A DNA stretch of 64,000 bases from Crocinitomicaceae bacterium (GCA_023262855.1 JALQYQ010000053.1:1-64000); one strand, 5' to 3'; positions 35,542-45,057 are shown, numbered from the stretch's first letter. Numbers and translations are program-made. The notes: generated by a model not told the origin, from the letters alone.

Positions 35542-36108
35542 CTAATTTGAACGATTCAGACAGAAATTAACAAAGTTCTCAATGATAATTCTCCCGAGAT
35601 TTCCTGAGACTTCCGGATGAAATTGAATTCCAAATAGTGGTAATTCATTGTGTTGCATTGCTTCATTGACACAAGCATCAGAAGAAGCAATAAGCTTGAA
35701 ATTTTGAGGGATTGAAATGGTTTCGCAATGATCTTCCATCATTTCAAACTCTTGCGGTAATTTTTGAAAAAGAATGGAATCTTCGAAAGCTTCAATCGTT
35801 TGCCAATCGCGGTCTTCTTTCATTCGTGAACCAAAAGCCCCAAATGTTAATCCAATCAATTGATGTCCAAAACAAATTCCTAGAACCGGAATTGACGTGT
35901 TTTTAATCCATTCAACTTTTTTAAGGTGTTCTGAAATGTTTTGTTCAGTTATGAGCACGGGCGCACCAGAAATAATTACTCCATCGAATTCAGTTAAACG
36001 TTCTATTGAAAAGTCTAAAATTGGAATTGTAGTGAAACCACAAAATTCATCCACCATTTCTTCAATGTATGGGACTTTTGAACTTCCGCAATTTAAAATG
36101 AGGATCAT
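35542..36108 (-). CDS. class I glutamine amidotransferase-like protein
   Basis: 188 residues, a lone GATase domain like the N-terminal part of GMP synthetase. Nucleophile in PVLGICFGHQLIG, His-Glu pair in FGIQFHPEVSG. It would release ammonia from glutamine for a partner synthetase, but none is adjacent. Its start overlaps the stop of the Sua5-like gene by 4 bp, so the two are translationally coupled. Substrate unassigned. Confidence 0.8.
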   Translation of the reverse strand: MILILNCGSSKVPYIEEMVDEFCGFTTIPILDFSIERLTEFDGVIISGAPVLITEQNISEHLKKVEWIKNTSIPVLGICFGHQLIGLTFGAFGSRMKEDRDWQTIEAFEDSILFQKLPQEFEMMEDHCETISIPQNFKLIASSDACVNEAMQHNELPLFGIQFHPEVSGNLGRIIIENFVNFCLNRSN

Positions 36109-36722
36109 AAATCCAATTGTCCAATTCCTTGACGCACGATTTCAGGAGCTCCGGAAGTGCAATCGACAACAGTTGAAGCGTCCAGATTCCCGTAACCGCC
36201 ATCGATGATTAATTCCACGTCATCTTCGTAACGTTCATAAATTGCATATGGATCCGCAAAGTAATCCATGATCTCGTCTTCATCGTTGTGTAAAGAAGTC
36301 GTTGCAACTGGATTCCCGAGTGCTCGAACAATTTCTAAAATAATTTCATTGTTTGGAATACGAATACCTATTTCTTTCTTGTTGCTATCGAACAATTTAG
36401 GAACTTCATTGGTTGCAGTTAAAATAAAAGTAAAAGGTCCTGGAAGACTGTTTTTCAATAACTTAAATGTTGGTCGATCAATTTGTTTTACGTAATCAGA
36501 CAAATGACTTAAATCAGAACAAATAATCGAGAAATTTGCTTTGCTTAGCTTGATATCTTTCAATTTCGCTAGGTTGTTCAATCCTTTTTTGTTCAACAAA
36601 TCACAGCCCATTGCATAAACAGTATCCGTTGGAAAAATAATTACTCCTCCTTTTTGCAATATTTCAACAGCCTGTTGTATCAGACGTTTGTCGATGTTCT
36701 TTGGATTAATTTCTACAATCAT
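36105..36722 (-). CDS. Sua5/YciO/YrdC family protein, probable threonylcarbamoyl-AMP synthase
   Basis: 205 residues. The fold motif GGVIIFPTDTVYAMGCD, the KxR-like region KLKDIKLSKANFSIIC and LPGPFTFIL are family hallmarks. TsaC/Sua5 makes threonylcarbamoyl-AMP for the t6A37 tRNA modification; YciO-type paralogues have other or unknown roles. The KDIKLSKA segment, without the usual KxR-P, is closer to YciO-like members, so I leave the symbol open. Overlaps the GATase gene by 4 bp. Confidence 0.82.
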   Translation of the reverse strand: MIVEINPKNIDKRLIQQAVEILQKGGVIIFPTDTVYAMGCDLLNKKGLNNLAKLKDIKLSKANFSIICSDLSHLSDYVKQIDRPTFKLLKNSLPGPFTFILTATNEVPKLFDSNKKEIGIRIPNNEIILEIVRALGNPVATTSLHNDEDEIMDYFADPYAIYERYEDDVELIIDGGYGNLDASTVVDCTSGAPEIVRQGIGQLDL

Positions 36723-36726
36723 AACG

Positions 36727-36751
36727 AAAAAAAAGAGGACAACGCCCTCTT
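36727..36751 (-). terminator. terminator after the 36750 lipoprotein gene
   Basis: On the minus strand AAGAGGG, loop CGTTG, TCCTCTT, then an eight-base T run. It lies between the lipoprotein gene and the Sua5-like gene downstream of it. Confidence 0.75.
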
Positions 36752-37193
36752 ACTTTTTATAAAATTCAACATGATTTGAAGCTTTATTTTTTAACACCAA
36801 TTCATCTGCTGTTAATGTTTGAACTTCAAATTCTTCAGTAATTAAAGAGTCATTCACAAAATGATTCATTTTAAGGTTTTTTCCGTTTAAGGTAAATTGA
36901 CCTTTGTAACGTTCTTGAATTTCGCTTACACCTGAATCAATCATTTTTTGATCCGTAATTTTATCAAAGAAGACAAAATAACCATTGGCTTCAAATTCAA
37001 TACTTACAGCCGTTGGCTTACCTTTTGAATCGACAACTTTACCATTTTTTTGTTCTTTGAACAAGGTCCATTCACCATTGATTGTTACCTCAACTGGTTT
37101 TTCAGTTTTAGCTTCGGGTTGTGGATCATTTGATGTACAAGCCGCAGAAATCAATAACAAGGAAAATGATGCAAATGATAATAATCGTTTCAT
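36750..37193 (-). CDS. lipocalin-like lipoprotein
   Basis: 147 residues. Lipobox ISAAC (Cys 19). The mature domain, about 110 residues of beta strands (GEWTLFKEQKNGKVVDSKG, then EFEANGYFVFFDKIT), follows the pattern of small lipocalin-like proteins (DUF4488/DUF5004-type) of Bacteroidota. Ligand unknown. Monocistronic between two terminator/promoter regions. Confidence 0.65.
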   Translation of the reverse strand: MKRLLSFASFSLLLISAACTSNDPQPEAKTEKPVEVTINGEWTLFKEQKNGKVVDSKGKPTAVSIEFEANGYFVFFDKITDQKMIDSGVSEIQERYKGQFTLNGKNLKMNHFVNDSLITEEFEVQTLTADELVLKNKASNHVEFYKK

Positions 37194-37226
37194 GGTTAAA
37201 ATTTAATAGCCTTCAAATATACCTTT

Positions 37227-38363
37227 TTATCGCAAGCTGTCTTTGTAAATTTTACAAGAAATTGCACGGTGATCTGAATAAGCATCTTCTTGAATTACAA
37301 AATGACTTGATTGTAAATCTTTTGTATGAAAAATATAATCAATTCTTCCTGCAGGAACTTTTCCAACATAAGTAGTTCCAATTCCAGATGAACAGTTTCT
37401 AAATGCATCAATCAATAATTGGTTGAATTGATTGTAGGCGTATGACATTGGAGTGTCATTAAAATCGCCGCAAACAATCGTTGGATAAGGCGATGTTTTA
37501 ACATGTTCCATAACCGTTCTAGCTTGTTCAGCACGTTTTGGATAGGCGATACGCAATTTATCAATCAATAATTTTATAGTTGAGCGATCATCGGCTGTTT
37601 TAGTGCTTCCATCTTCAAAAACAGAATAATCTTCTTGTTGTAAACGAATGGATTGAAGGTGAACATTGTAAATTCTAAACGTATCTTGGTTCTTTACTAA
37701 ATCCACGTAAATGCAATAATTGAAATCATTTTCACCTTGAGTAGAGAACATCACATCACCTTTGGCAATTAAAGGATATTTTGATAAGACACATACACCA
37801 AAATTTTGTCTGCCTTTCAGTTTGTGCGCATAACGTTCGTGATAGTCTTTAATTCCTAATAATTGAATCAAAGTATCGCGTGTAGAAAAAGATGTGGGTT
37901 TATCCTGGTGATAAAACTCTTGAAAACAAATGATGTCTGGATTTGAACGAACAATGTAATTGAAGATAGAATCGCGTTTTTCTGTGCGATGGTCTGTATC
38001 TGAAGAGTATAAATCAAACAGACGAACATTGTAACTCATTACATTTAGCACTTTTTCTTCTGTTGGAACATTTTCTTGATCTGATCCAAATGCAATCATT
38101 CTGAAATGCAGTTTTCCGCCTAATAAAAGAACTCCTAGTGTAATCAATGCCCATTTTGATTTGGCAAAGGACCAGATGATTAAAAAGATTATTGTGAAAA
38201 TTAATATGATTGGATAGGCCAAACCAAAGAATGGAAGTAGCTTAAACGTTGCGGGATGAACAAAAGGAGCAAGGTAGGCCAAAATCAAACCAACAAGGCA
38301 GATAATGGTCAACACTTTTATTAGTGAAGAGAATTTTAATATTTTCTTTAACAGGTTACCCAT
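37227..38363 (-). CDS. membrane-anchored endonuclease/exonuclease/phosphatase-family protein
   Basis: 378 residues. Three N-terminal membrane helices (about 15-100) followed by an EEP domain: MSYNVRLFD, DIICFQEFYH (metal-binding Glu), IVCGDFNDTP, RIDYIFHT and YSDHRAIS, the full set of catalytic motifs. The substrate (phospholipid, nucleotide or nucleic acid) cannot be told from sequence. Its start overlaps the end of the rhomboid gene at 38356 by 8 bp, so it belongs to the mutL-rhomboid-rhomboid operon. Confidence 0.85.
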   Translation of the reverse strand: MGNLLKKILKFSSLIKVLTIICLVGLILAYLAPFVHPATFKLLPFFGLAYPIILIFTIIFLIIWSFAKSKWALITLGVLLLGGKLHFRMIAFGSDQENVPTEEKVLNVMSYNVRLFDLYSSDTDHRTEKRDSIFNYIVRSNPDIICFQEFYHQDKPTSFSTRDTLIQLLGIKDYHERYAHKLKGRQNFGVCVLSKYPLIAKGDVMFSTQGENDFNYCIYVDLVKNQDTFRIYNVHLQSIRLQQEDYSVFEDGSTKTADDRSTIKLLIDKLRIAYPKRAEQARTVMEHVKTSPYPTIVCGDFNDTPMSYAYNQFNQLLIDAFRNCSSGIGTTYVGKVPAGRIDYIFHTKDLQSSHFVIQEDAYSDHRAISCKIYKDSLR

Positions 38364-39285
38364 TCTTGCTTTGATTGAAAAGGAATTCCTTTTCTGCTTT
38401 TGTTAACGATTCATAACCAGATTTAGAAATTTTATCCAAAATGGCATCAGTTTTCGCTTGTTTTTGTTTTTTCTCTAAATTAAATTCTTCGTCCGTTTTG
38501 AAACGTGCATTTTGATATGCTCCTCCTTTTTTTACTTTCAGCTGTTTGTTTGAACTGAAAAGTGTTTTAAAAAACCGTGAAATTCGATCTCCTAACATTT
38601 GTAATTGTATTATCAAATTTGAACTACTGTGGTAATTATAAACTGAAAGCATTCCAAACAAAGCACCGCCCAAATGTACAAAGTGAGCCGTTCCATCATT
38701 CAGTCCTAAAGATACTAAATCAGTTAAAATAAAAAGTCCTGCGACAAAAATTAATCGAATTGAAAATAAATTAAATACGTTCACCACTAAATTTGGTCGA
38801 TGAAAAGCCATTGCAGCTAGAAGTGTCATTACTGAACCTGATGCGCCAACTACCACAAAAGATTGACTTTCAAACGCTGAAAATATAGAATGTGCTAAGA
38901 GTTCAATAAATCCACCAATTATTCCACCAAGAAGATAGGTATAAATCAATCGCTTTTGATCAAACATAGCCTCGAATGCTCGTCCAGAGAAGTATAAAAA
39001 TACCATGTTCAAAAACAAGTGAATTATTGAAAAATGAGCAAAAATACTTGTGACGATGCTCCATGGTTTGAAGATAAATTCCTCAAAATTGGTATTGAGC
39101 GCAAAGATAGAATTGACAACCGATGTCACTTGTGGTTCAACTTCTTCTCCAAGTAAACGACCAAAAACCAACGCAATTTGAATCACTAGAAAAACAGCAA
39201 CGTTGAAAATAATCAAACGAGTAGTGATACCACCAAACTTGTATTGATGTTTTAAATCATCCCATAAATTGCGTTCTGTCTGCAT
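38356..39285 (-). CDS. rhomboid-family intramembrane serine protease
   Basis: 309 residues, six core membrane helices. Catalytic Ser in VVGASGSVMTLLA and His in FVHLGGALFG. HLFLNMVFLYFSG carries the oxyanion-side HxxxN. The C-terminal tail of about 90 residues is basic and cytoplasmic (KQLKVKKGGAYQNARFKTD). Substrate unknown. One base after the second rhomboid gene. Confidence 0.9.
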   Translation of the reverse strand: MQTERNLWDDLKHQYKFGGITTRLIIFNVAVFLVIQIALVFGRLLGEEVEPQVTSVVNSIFALNTNFEEFIFKPWSIVTSIFAHFSIIHLFLNMVFLYFSGRAFEAMFDQKRLIYTYLLGGIIGGFIELLAHSIFSAFESQSFVVVGASGSVMTLLAAMAFHRPNLVVNVFNLFSIRLIFVAGLFILTDLVSLGLNDGTAHFVHLGGALFGMLSVYNYHSSSNLIIQLQMLGDRISRFFKTLFSSNKQLKVKKGGAYQNARFKTDEEFNLEKKQKQAKTDAILDKISKSGYESLTKAEKEFLFNQSKNG

Positions 39286-39286
39286 C

Positions 39287-40030
39287 TTACCAAAAGTTCT
39301 TTTTATCTGTTTTTCGCCAATAAATTACCATTATAGCTGCAGTGATTGCACCACCCACGTGTGCAACATGACCAACAAAATCGGTAGCAGAATGGCTGAA
39401 AATCTGAATTACTTCAAAAATAAAATAAAAGCTTATCAAGTATTTTGCTTTAATCGGGAAAAGAAAATACATATAAAACTCTGTATTGGGGAACAAAATA
39501 CCAAATGCTATTAATAAACCATAAACTATTCCAGAAGCACCAAAACCTGAAGTACCAGACCGCATTAAATACTTATCTATTATCCATTGGTCTTTAGAGT
39601 TATATCTAATACCTCCAATGCTCTTAAGTTGATTATCTAAACTATCAATGTTGTATCCTAAATTGACTAATTGCTTTTTAATGTTAGATAATTCAATTAC
39701 TCCAAAAATGTTATGAAAAACAACAGCGCCTAGGCCAACTGCCATTACAAAAATAAAGAATCGTTTAGCTCCCCAAAGTTTTTCCAAGCTTGAACCGATC
39801 ATTACAAAAATGAACATGTTGAAAAAAAGGTGAATAAACGTTGCATGGAAGAACATTGAAGTGATTACTTGAAAGGGTTCAAAAAAGGCGGAATTAAAAA
39901 AATGACTACCAAAAAGTGTGGCCAAATCGACCCCTTGTTTTTCAAATACAAGACTCGCCAAAAAAAACAACACATTCAGAATTAGAATGTTCTTGGTGAC
40001 TTGTGGGATATTATTTAAGAATGAAAACAT
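39287..40030 (-). CDS. rhomboid-family intramembrane serine protease
   Basis: 247 residues. HLFFNMFIFVMIGSSLEKLWG, catalytic Ser in GFGASGIVYGLL, His in HVAHVGGAI. It has an extra 40-residue loop between helices 3 and 4 (KQLVNLGYNIDSLDNQLKS). It lies directly between mutL (1 bp) and the first-described rhomboid (1 bp), so all are co-transcribed. Confidence 0.9.
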   Translation of the reverse strand: MFSFLNNIPQVTKNILILNVLFFLASLVFEKQGVDLATLFGSHFFNSAFFEPFQVITSMFFHATFIHLFFNMFIFVMIGSSLEKLWGAKRFFIFVMAVGLGAVVFHNIFGVIELSNIKKQLVNLGYNIDSLDNQLKSIGGIRYNSKDQWIIDKYLMRSGTSGFGASGIVYGLLIAFGILFPNTEFYMYFLFPIKAKYLISFYFIFEVIQIFSHSATDFVGHVAHVGGAITAAIMVIYWRKTDKKNFW

Positions 40031-40031
40031 G

Positions 40032-41864
40032 TTAAAATTTTGTTGCGATTTCGTCTAATGTGATTGTTTCTATAATTTTCTTTCCTTTCGGTGTAAATGA
40101 GTGTTCTGAACAGGAAAATAATTGTTCAATTAAATGTTCTGCAGCTTCATTGGTTGTAATTGATTTTCTTCGTCCTGTTGCCGTTGCAATTGCTTGAACA
40201 ATCACGTGAGCAACTTCACCTTTGTCGATTTCTTGAAAGGCAATCTTTTCTAAAATTAAATCAAGGCATTCATGGATGCTTTCTTCTTGCAAAATAGCTG
40301 GAACAGCATTGATTTCAATGGTTTTATCAGAAAATTGTCCGACAAATCCTAAACGCTCCAACATTGTTTTGTTGCTTTCCCATTCCGTTTTTTCATTGCT
40401 TGAAAACTCACGTTCAATAGGAAATAATAACTGTTGTGAAGCGATTGGTTTTGAAATGAATTGTGCCATTAATTCATCGTAAACAATGCGTTCCGTCGCT
40501 CGTTGCGCATCAAACACCAACAAACCAGATTTACTCGTCGTGAAAATATATTTACCTCGAAATAAAAATGCTTTTGGTAAGGAATCACTGCTTGGTAAAT
40601 CTAATTGAACAGGCTCAATAACATGTTCTTCCTCTTCAATCTTATAGAAATTTTGCCAATCAGCTGGTGTTGTTTCACTCGCACCAAATCCTTCCGCTCG
40701 AATCGCTTTTGTAAATGAATTTCCGGAAGAACCTGAACTTGAAGAGCGTGAAGTCATTTGAAACGGATTGTAATCAGGATTCACACGAATGGTTGGCTCA
40801 ACGACAGGTTGGTATTTCATTTCATGTGGCAAATCAAAACTTGTCTCACGCTCAAAATCGAGAGTAGGAGCTACATTGTATTTTCCCAATGCTTGTCGAA
40901 CAGCTGAAAGTAAAATCGCATAAATCAATCGATCTTCTTCGAACTTAATTTCTGTTTTAGTTGGATGAACATTGACGTCAATTTTCTTAGGGTCAACCGT
41001 CAAGTAAAGAAAGTAGCTCGGAAACATTTTGGGTTGAACCAATCCATCAAAGGCCTTTGTAAGCGCGTGATTGAAGAATGTATCTTTGAAATAGCGATTA
41101 TTGACGAATAAGAATTGTTCACCACGAGATTTCTTGGCGAACTCTGGTTTCCCAACATATCCCACCACTGTTACAATTTCTGTAGATTCATCAATTGGAA
41201 CCAATTTATCATTGGAAGATTTTCCCAATACATCCACAATTCGCTTTCTTAAAACAGCTGAATACAAGTTGTAAACCTCATTGTCATTGTGATGCAATGT
41301 GAATGATAAATCTGGATGTGCCAAAACAACACGTTCAAATTCATCCACAATGTGATTGAATTCAACGTTGTCAGATTTCAAGAAATTGCGTCGCGCTGGA
41401 ACATTGTAAAATAAATTCTTCACTTCAAATGAAGTTCCAACAGGACAAACTGTCGGCTCATTCGTTTTGATTTTACTTCCTTCAATTTCAATTAAAGTTC
41501 CTGTTTCACTGTGTGCTTGTCGCGTTTTTACGCACACATGAGCAATTGCAGCAATAGAAGCCAACGCTTCACCACGAAAACCTTTCGTTTTTAAAGCGAA
41601 TAAATCATCTGCCGTCGAAACTTTACTTGTAGCATGTCGCTCAAAACACATCACTGCGTCAGTGCCTGACATTCCATAACCGTTGTCAATTATCTGAATT
41701 AAGGTTTTACCGGCATCTTTAATGATAACCTGTATTTTGGTTGCACCAGCATCAATGGCATTCTCAACCATTTCTTTAACAACAGAGGCAGGACGTTGAA
41801 CAACTTCTCCAGCTGCAATTTGATTCGCAATATGATCAGGAAGTAATTTAATTATGTCGCTCAT
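40032..41864 (-). CDS. mutL: DNA mismatch repair protein MutL
   Basis: 610 residues. GHKL ATPase motifs ENAIDAGAT, IDNGYGMSG and TKGFRGEALASIAA at the N-terminus, then a Ser-rich linker (about 365-400) and the dimerisation domain. In that domain the nuclease motif DQHA-x2-E-x4-E reads DAQRATERIVYDE: both Glu are kept, but the Gln-His-Ala is not. The FSCSEHSFTPKGKKI segment near the end corresponds to the CPHGRP region and retains one Cys. Endonuclease activity is therefore doubtful; other Bacteroidota MutL also vary here, as far as I recall. First gene of a four-gene operon. Confidence 0.95.
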   Translation of the reverse strand: MSDIIKLLPDHIANQIAAGEVVQRPASVVKEMVENAIDAGATKIQVIIKDAGKTLIQIIDNGYGMSGTDAVMCFERHATSKVSTADDLFALKTKGFRGEALASIAAIAHVCVKTRQAHSETGTLIEIEGSKIKTNEPTVCPVGTSFEVKNLFYNVPARRNFLKSDNVEFNHIVDEFERVVLAHPDLSFTLHHNDNEVYNLYSAVLRKRIVDVLGKSSNDKLVPIDESTEIVTVVGYVGKPEFAKKSRGEQFLFVNNRYFKDTFFNHALTKAFDGLVQPKMFPSYFLYLTVDPKKIDVNVHPTKTEIKFEEDRLIYAILLSAVRQALGKYNVAPTLDFERETSFDLPHEMKYQPVVEPTIRVNPDYNPFQMTSRSSSSGSSGNSFTKAIRAEGFGASETTPADWQNFYKIEEEEHVIEPVQLDLPSSDSLPKAFLFRGKYIFTTSKSGLLVFDAQRATERIVYDELMAQFISKPIASQQLLFPIEREFSSNEKTEWESNKTMLERLGFVGQFSDKTIEINAVPAILQEESIHECLDLILEKIAFQEIDKGEVAHVIVQAIATATGRRKSITTNEAAEHLIEQLFSCSEHSFTPKGKKIIETITLDEIATKF

Positions 41865-41891
41865 TTCTCTGCTTAATCCGTTGTTGTGTTA

Positions 41892-41919
41892 CAAAAATAA
41901 GACAATATTTGTCTTTCAA
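41892..41919 (-). promoter_or_regulatory. promoter of the mutL operon
   Basis: On the minus strand TTG (41917-41919), 17 bases, then TATTTTTG (41892-41899), fitting the Bacteroidota consensus. The start codon is 27 bp further on. Confidence 0.55.
41899..41915. promoter_or_regulatory. 17-bp perfect inverted repeat in the mutL promoter
   Basis: AAGACAA-TAT-TTGTCTT lies exactly in the spacer between the two promoter boxes, where a repressor would act. It could also serve the divergent GH3 gene. The binding factor is unknown. Confidence 0.4.
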
Positions 41920-42106
41920 CGAGCTCATTTTGTCAATAATTATTCCATTCATCAAAACTCTGACAAATGGTCAGTAAGCCATTCATTTTATATTAAAACA
42001 CGGTCTGAAATTAGTTTAACTAAAATAAAACAATTCAAGGCAGATGACTTTCATCGGAAGTCCTTAAATTCGTGGATTAAATAATATATCGTATTTATTT
42101 CCTCCA

Positions 42107-45034
42107 ATGATTAAGAAAAGTCTCCTTTCTTTCAGTTTTTTAGCCACGATTTTCGTTGCGTTTCCAACAATTGTTTCTTTGGTGAAAGCGGATAAAACCA
42201 ACCTTTCAGCAACACCAGATACAGGAATGAGTGCACAGGAATGGGCTGAAAACAAACTCGCTTCAATGACTTTGGAAGAAAAGATTGGGCAATTTTTTAT
42301 GGTCGCTGCTTATTCAAATCAAGGAGAAGTTCACTTGTCTGAAGTTGAACAAATGGTTTTGAAAGACAAAGTTGGTGGAATCATTTTTTTTCAAGGCGAA
42401 AAATCAAACTTAAAAGCTGCGATTCAACGTTTTCAAGCTGGATCTAAAATCCCTTTATTGATTGGAATGGATGCTGAATGGGGAACTTCAATGCGTTTGT
42501 TTGATGGTCAGCGTTTTCCATATCAATATACAATTGGTGCTGCTGATAGCCTTGAATTATCAAAGGAAATTGCTGCAATGATGGCGCAGGAGTGTCAAGA
42601 ATTAGGTATTCACATGAACTTTTCACCCGTTGCGGATGTGAATAGTAATCCAAATAATCCAGTTATTGGTTTTCGTTCATTTGGAGAAAATCCAAAAAAA
42701 GTAGCAGATCATGTAAAAGCTTTTGTGCGCGGCATGGAAGAAAATGGCATCATGACAAGCATCAAGCATTTTCCGGGACATGGAAATACGGACAAAGATT
42801 CACACCTTGAATTGCCAACTGTTTCACAAAGTTTAAAAACCATCGAAGCTATTGATTTCTATCCATTTATTGAAGGGATTAACGCTGGAAGTTCTTCAGT
42901 GATGATTGGACATTTGAATGTGCCAGCTTTGGACGATTCTGGCTTACCAAGTAGTTTATCGAAGAAAATAATCCAAGATGTATTAAAAGGAAAATTATGC
43001 TTTAAAGGTTTGGTGATTTCAGACGCATTAAATATGAAGGCTGTTGCCGATAAATATGGAAAAACGGATGTTGTTGTAAAAGCGTTTGAAGCCGGTTGCG
43101 ACATTCTTTTATTCCCTGAGAGTGTTTCTGATGCTATTTCAGCGATTAAACAAAAAGTGAACAAGGGCGAACTTTCGAAAAAAGAAATCGACGAACGTTG
43201 CATGAAAATCTTGTTGGCGAAACACAAGTTTGTTGTCAAACCGAAAAAAGCAAAAGTTTATTCGAAAGAGCAAATCAATCTTGCCATCAAAAAAGTGTAT
43301 GAACGCGCAACAACTGTGTTGAAGAATGAAAGCGTGTCACTTCCAATTGATCGTTTAGACAAAAAAATCGCACGAGTTTCTATTGGTACAAATGCTATTT
43401 CATACACGGATGCGATCTCTCAATATGCAGATATTCATCATTTTCACTACTACTCAAATGCAGAAGCAATTGCTGAGTTTGCTAAATATGTTGATCAATA
43501 TGATCAAATCATTTTATCACTTCATGCTTCAACTGTTAGACCTAGAAATAATTATGGGTTTGGAGAGGGTTTAAAGGAATTATTTCATCTTTTTTCAGCT
43601 TCAAAAAATACAACGCTCGTTATTTTTGGAAATCCGTTAGTTCTTAGTTCAAATAGTGATTTATCCAACTTTAAATCAGTTATTTTGGGTTATGAGAACA
43701 ATCCTAATGCACAATTAGCTGTAACAGAAGTAATCTTTGGTGCTAACGAATGTAGGGGGAATTTACCATTTACGATCAGCTCAACCTATCAGCGAGAATT
43801 CGGCGTGATTGTTCCGTGGGGAGGACGCTTGAAATTCTCACAACCAGAAGAAATTGGTGTAGACCCAAAGAAATTAGATGGTATCGATAAAATTGCATTG
43901 AATGGTATTGAAAAGGGTGCTTTTCCAGGTTGTCAGATTTTAGTTGCGTGTGAAGGGAAAATCATTTACCGTAAAAGTTTTGGAACTCAAACCTATTCAG
44001 ACACGACAAAAGTTAAAAACACGGATGTCTACGATATCGCTTCTGTCTCTAAGATTGCTGGATCAACTTGTGGAGTCATGCGTTTACAAACATTGGGGAA
44101 ATTCAGTTTAAATAATCAATTAAAAGATTATATTCCAGAAGTCACAGGTTCAGGTAGTTATGGAAACATTTTAATTCGTGACATGATGGCACATCAAGCG
44201 GGATTAACTGCTTGGATTCCATTTTATAAACGTACATTGAAGAACGGGAAACTGAATCCAGCGATTTATTCTTCAGAAAAAAAGAATGGATTTGAAAAGC
44301 AAGTAGCAGATAATATTTGGATTCGAAACGACTACACCGATTCAATTTACAAGTCAATTCTTTCAACAGCTTTAGGTCCTAAAAAATATGAGTATTCGGA
44401 TTTAGGTTATTATTTCATCAAAAAAATCATTGAAAAACAAACAGGCAAATTGTTCCAAGATTATTTAATGGATGAGTTGTATTTGCCATTAGGATTGCGT
44501 TCCATGCGTTATCAGCCAAGAATGTACTTTCCAATTGGCAGAATTATTCCAACAGAAAATGACCAAGCTTTTAGAGGTCAATTGATTCACGGCTATGTGC
44601 ATGATCCAGGAGCAGCAATGCTTGGAGGTGTTGGTGGACACGCAGGATTGTTCTCAAATGCAACTGACTTAGCAAGTTTAATGCAAGTTCTTTTGAACAA
44701 AGGCAGCTACGGAAACGTTTCATACATTGACTCGGCAGTTGTAGCAGAATTTACGAAAGCACAATTTCCTGGAAATCGAAGAGGAGCAGGGTTTGACCGT
44801 CCAACCGCAAGTGGAGGTGGACCATGTCACGAGTCGGCTTCACAGTTGAGTTTTGGGCATTCAGGTTTTACAGGAACATTGGTTTGGGTTGATCCAAAAT
44901 ATAATTTAACGTATGTCTTTTTATCCAATCGCGTCTGTCCAGATCAAGACAATTGGAAAATTAGAGACATGAACATACGAACAGAAATACAGCGCGTGAT
45001 ATACGAAGCAATAACAACGAGAGATAAAAAATAA
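42107..45034 (+). CDS. GH3 beta-N-acetylhexosaminidase fused to a serine beta-lactamase-like hydrolase
   Basis: 975 residues with a signal peptide (LLSFSFLATIFVAFPTIVSL). The GH3 catalytic domain spans about 50-380 and contains the NagZ-type loop KHFPGHGNTDKDSHLELP (about 219). A GH3 C-terminal domain spans about 390-590. From about 600 a class C beta-lactamase/transpeptidase-like domain follows, with S-x-x-K in SVSK (about 646), YSDLGYY and HSGFTG. The architecture is recurrent in Bacteroidota and suggests a periplasmic enzyme that acts on sugar and peptide or ester parts of peptidoglycan fragments. Its relation to beta-lactam resistance is unknown. Probably an operon with bshA 23 bp downstream. 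Confidence 0.9.
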   Translation: MIKKSLLSFSFLATIFVAFPTIVSLVKADKTNLSATPDTGMSAQEWAENKLASMTLEEKIGQFFMVAAYSNQGEVHLSEVEQMVLKDKVGGIIFFQGEKSNLKAAIQRFQAGSKIPLLIGMDAEWGTSMRLFDGQRFPYQYTIGAADSLELSKEIAAMMAQECQELGIHMNFSPVADVNSNPNNPVIGFRSFGENPKKVADHVKAFVRGMEENGIMTSIKHFPGHGNTDKDSHLELPTVSQSLKTIEAIDFYPFIEGINAGSSSVMIGHLNVPALDDSGLPSSLSKKIIQDVLKGKLCFKGLVISDALNMKAVADKYGKTDVVVKAFEAGCDILLFPESVSDAISAIKQKVNKGELSKKEIDERCMKILLAKHKFVVKPKKAKVYSKEQINLAIKKVYERATTVLKNESVSLPIDRLDKKIARVSIGTNAISYTDAISQYADIHHFHYYSNAEAIAEFAKYVDQYDQIILSLHASTVRPRNNYGFGEGLKELFHLFSASKNTTLVIFGNPLVLSSNSDLSNFKSVILGYENNPNAQLAVTEVIFGANECRGNLPFTISSTYQREFGVIVPWGGRLKFSQPEEIGVDPKKLDGIDKIALNGIEKGAFPGCQILVACEGKIIYRKSFGTQTYSDTTKVKNTDVYDIASVSKIAGSTCGVMRLQTLGKFSLNNQLKDYIPEVTGSGSYGNILIRDMMAHQAGLTAWIPFYKRTLKNGKLNPAIYSSEKKNGFEKQVADNIWIRNDYTDSIYKSILSTALGPKKYEYSDLGYYFIKKIIEKQTGKLFQDYLMDELYLPLGLRSMRYQPRMYFPIGRIIPTENDQAFRGQLIHGYVHDPGAAMLGGVGGHAGLFSNATDLASLMQVLLNKGSYGNVSYIDSAVVAEFTKAQFPGNRRGAGFDRPTASGGGPCHESASQLSFGHSGFTGTLVWVDPKYNLTYVFLSNRVCPDQDNWKIRDMNIRTEIQRVIYEAITTRDKK

Positions 45035-45057
45035 CACATTATCAAGGAATTAAACAC

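Noticed and set aside
41854-42084. 76-codon plus-strand frame between mutL and the GH3 gene
   Set aside because: It begins inside mutL and crosses the mutL promoter and dyad; no family features.
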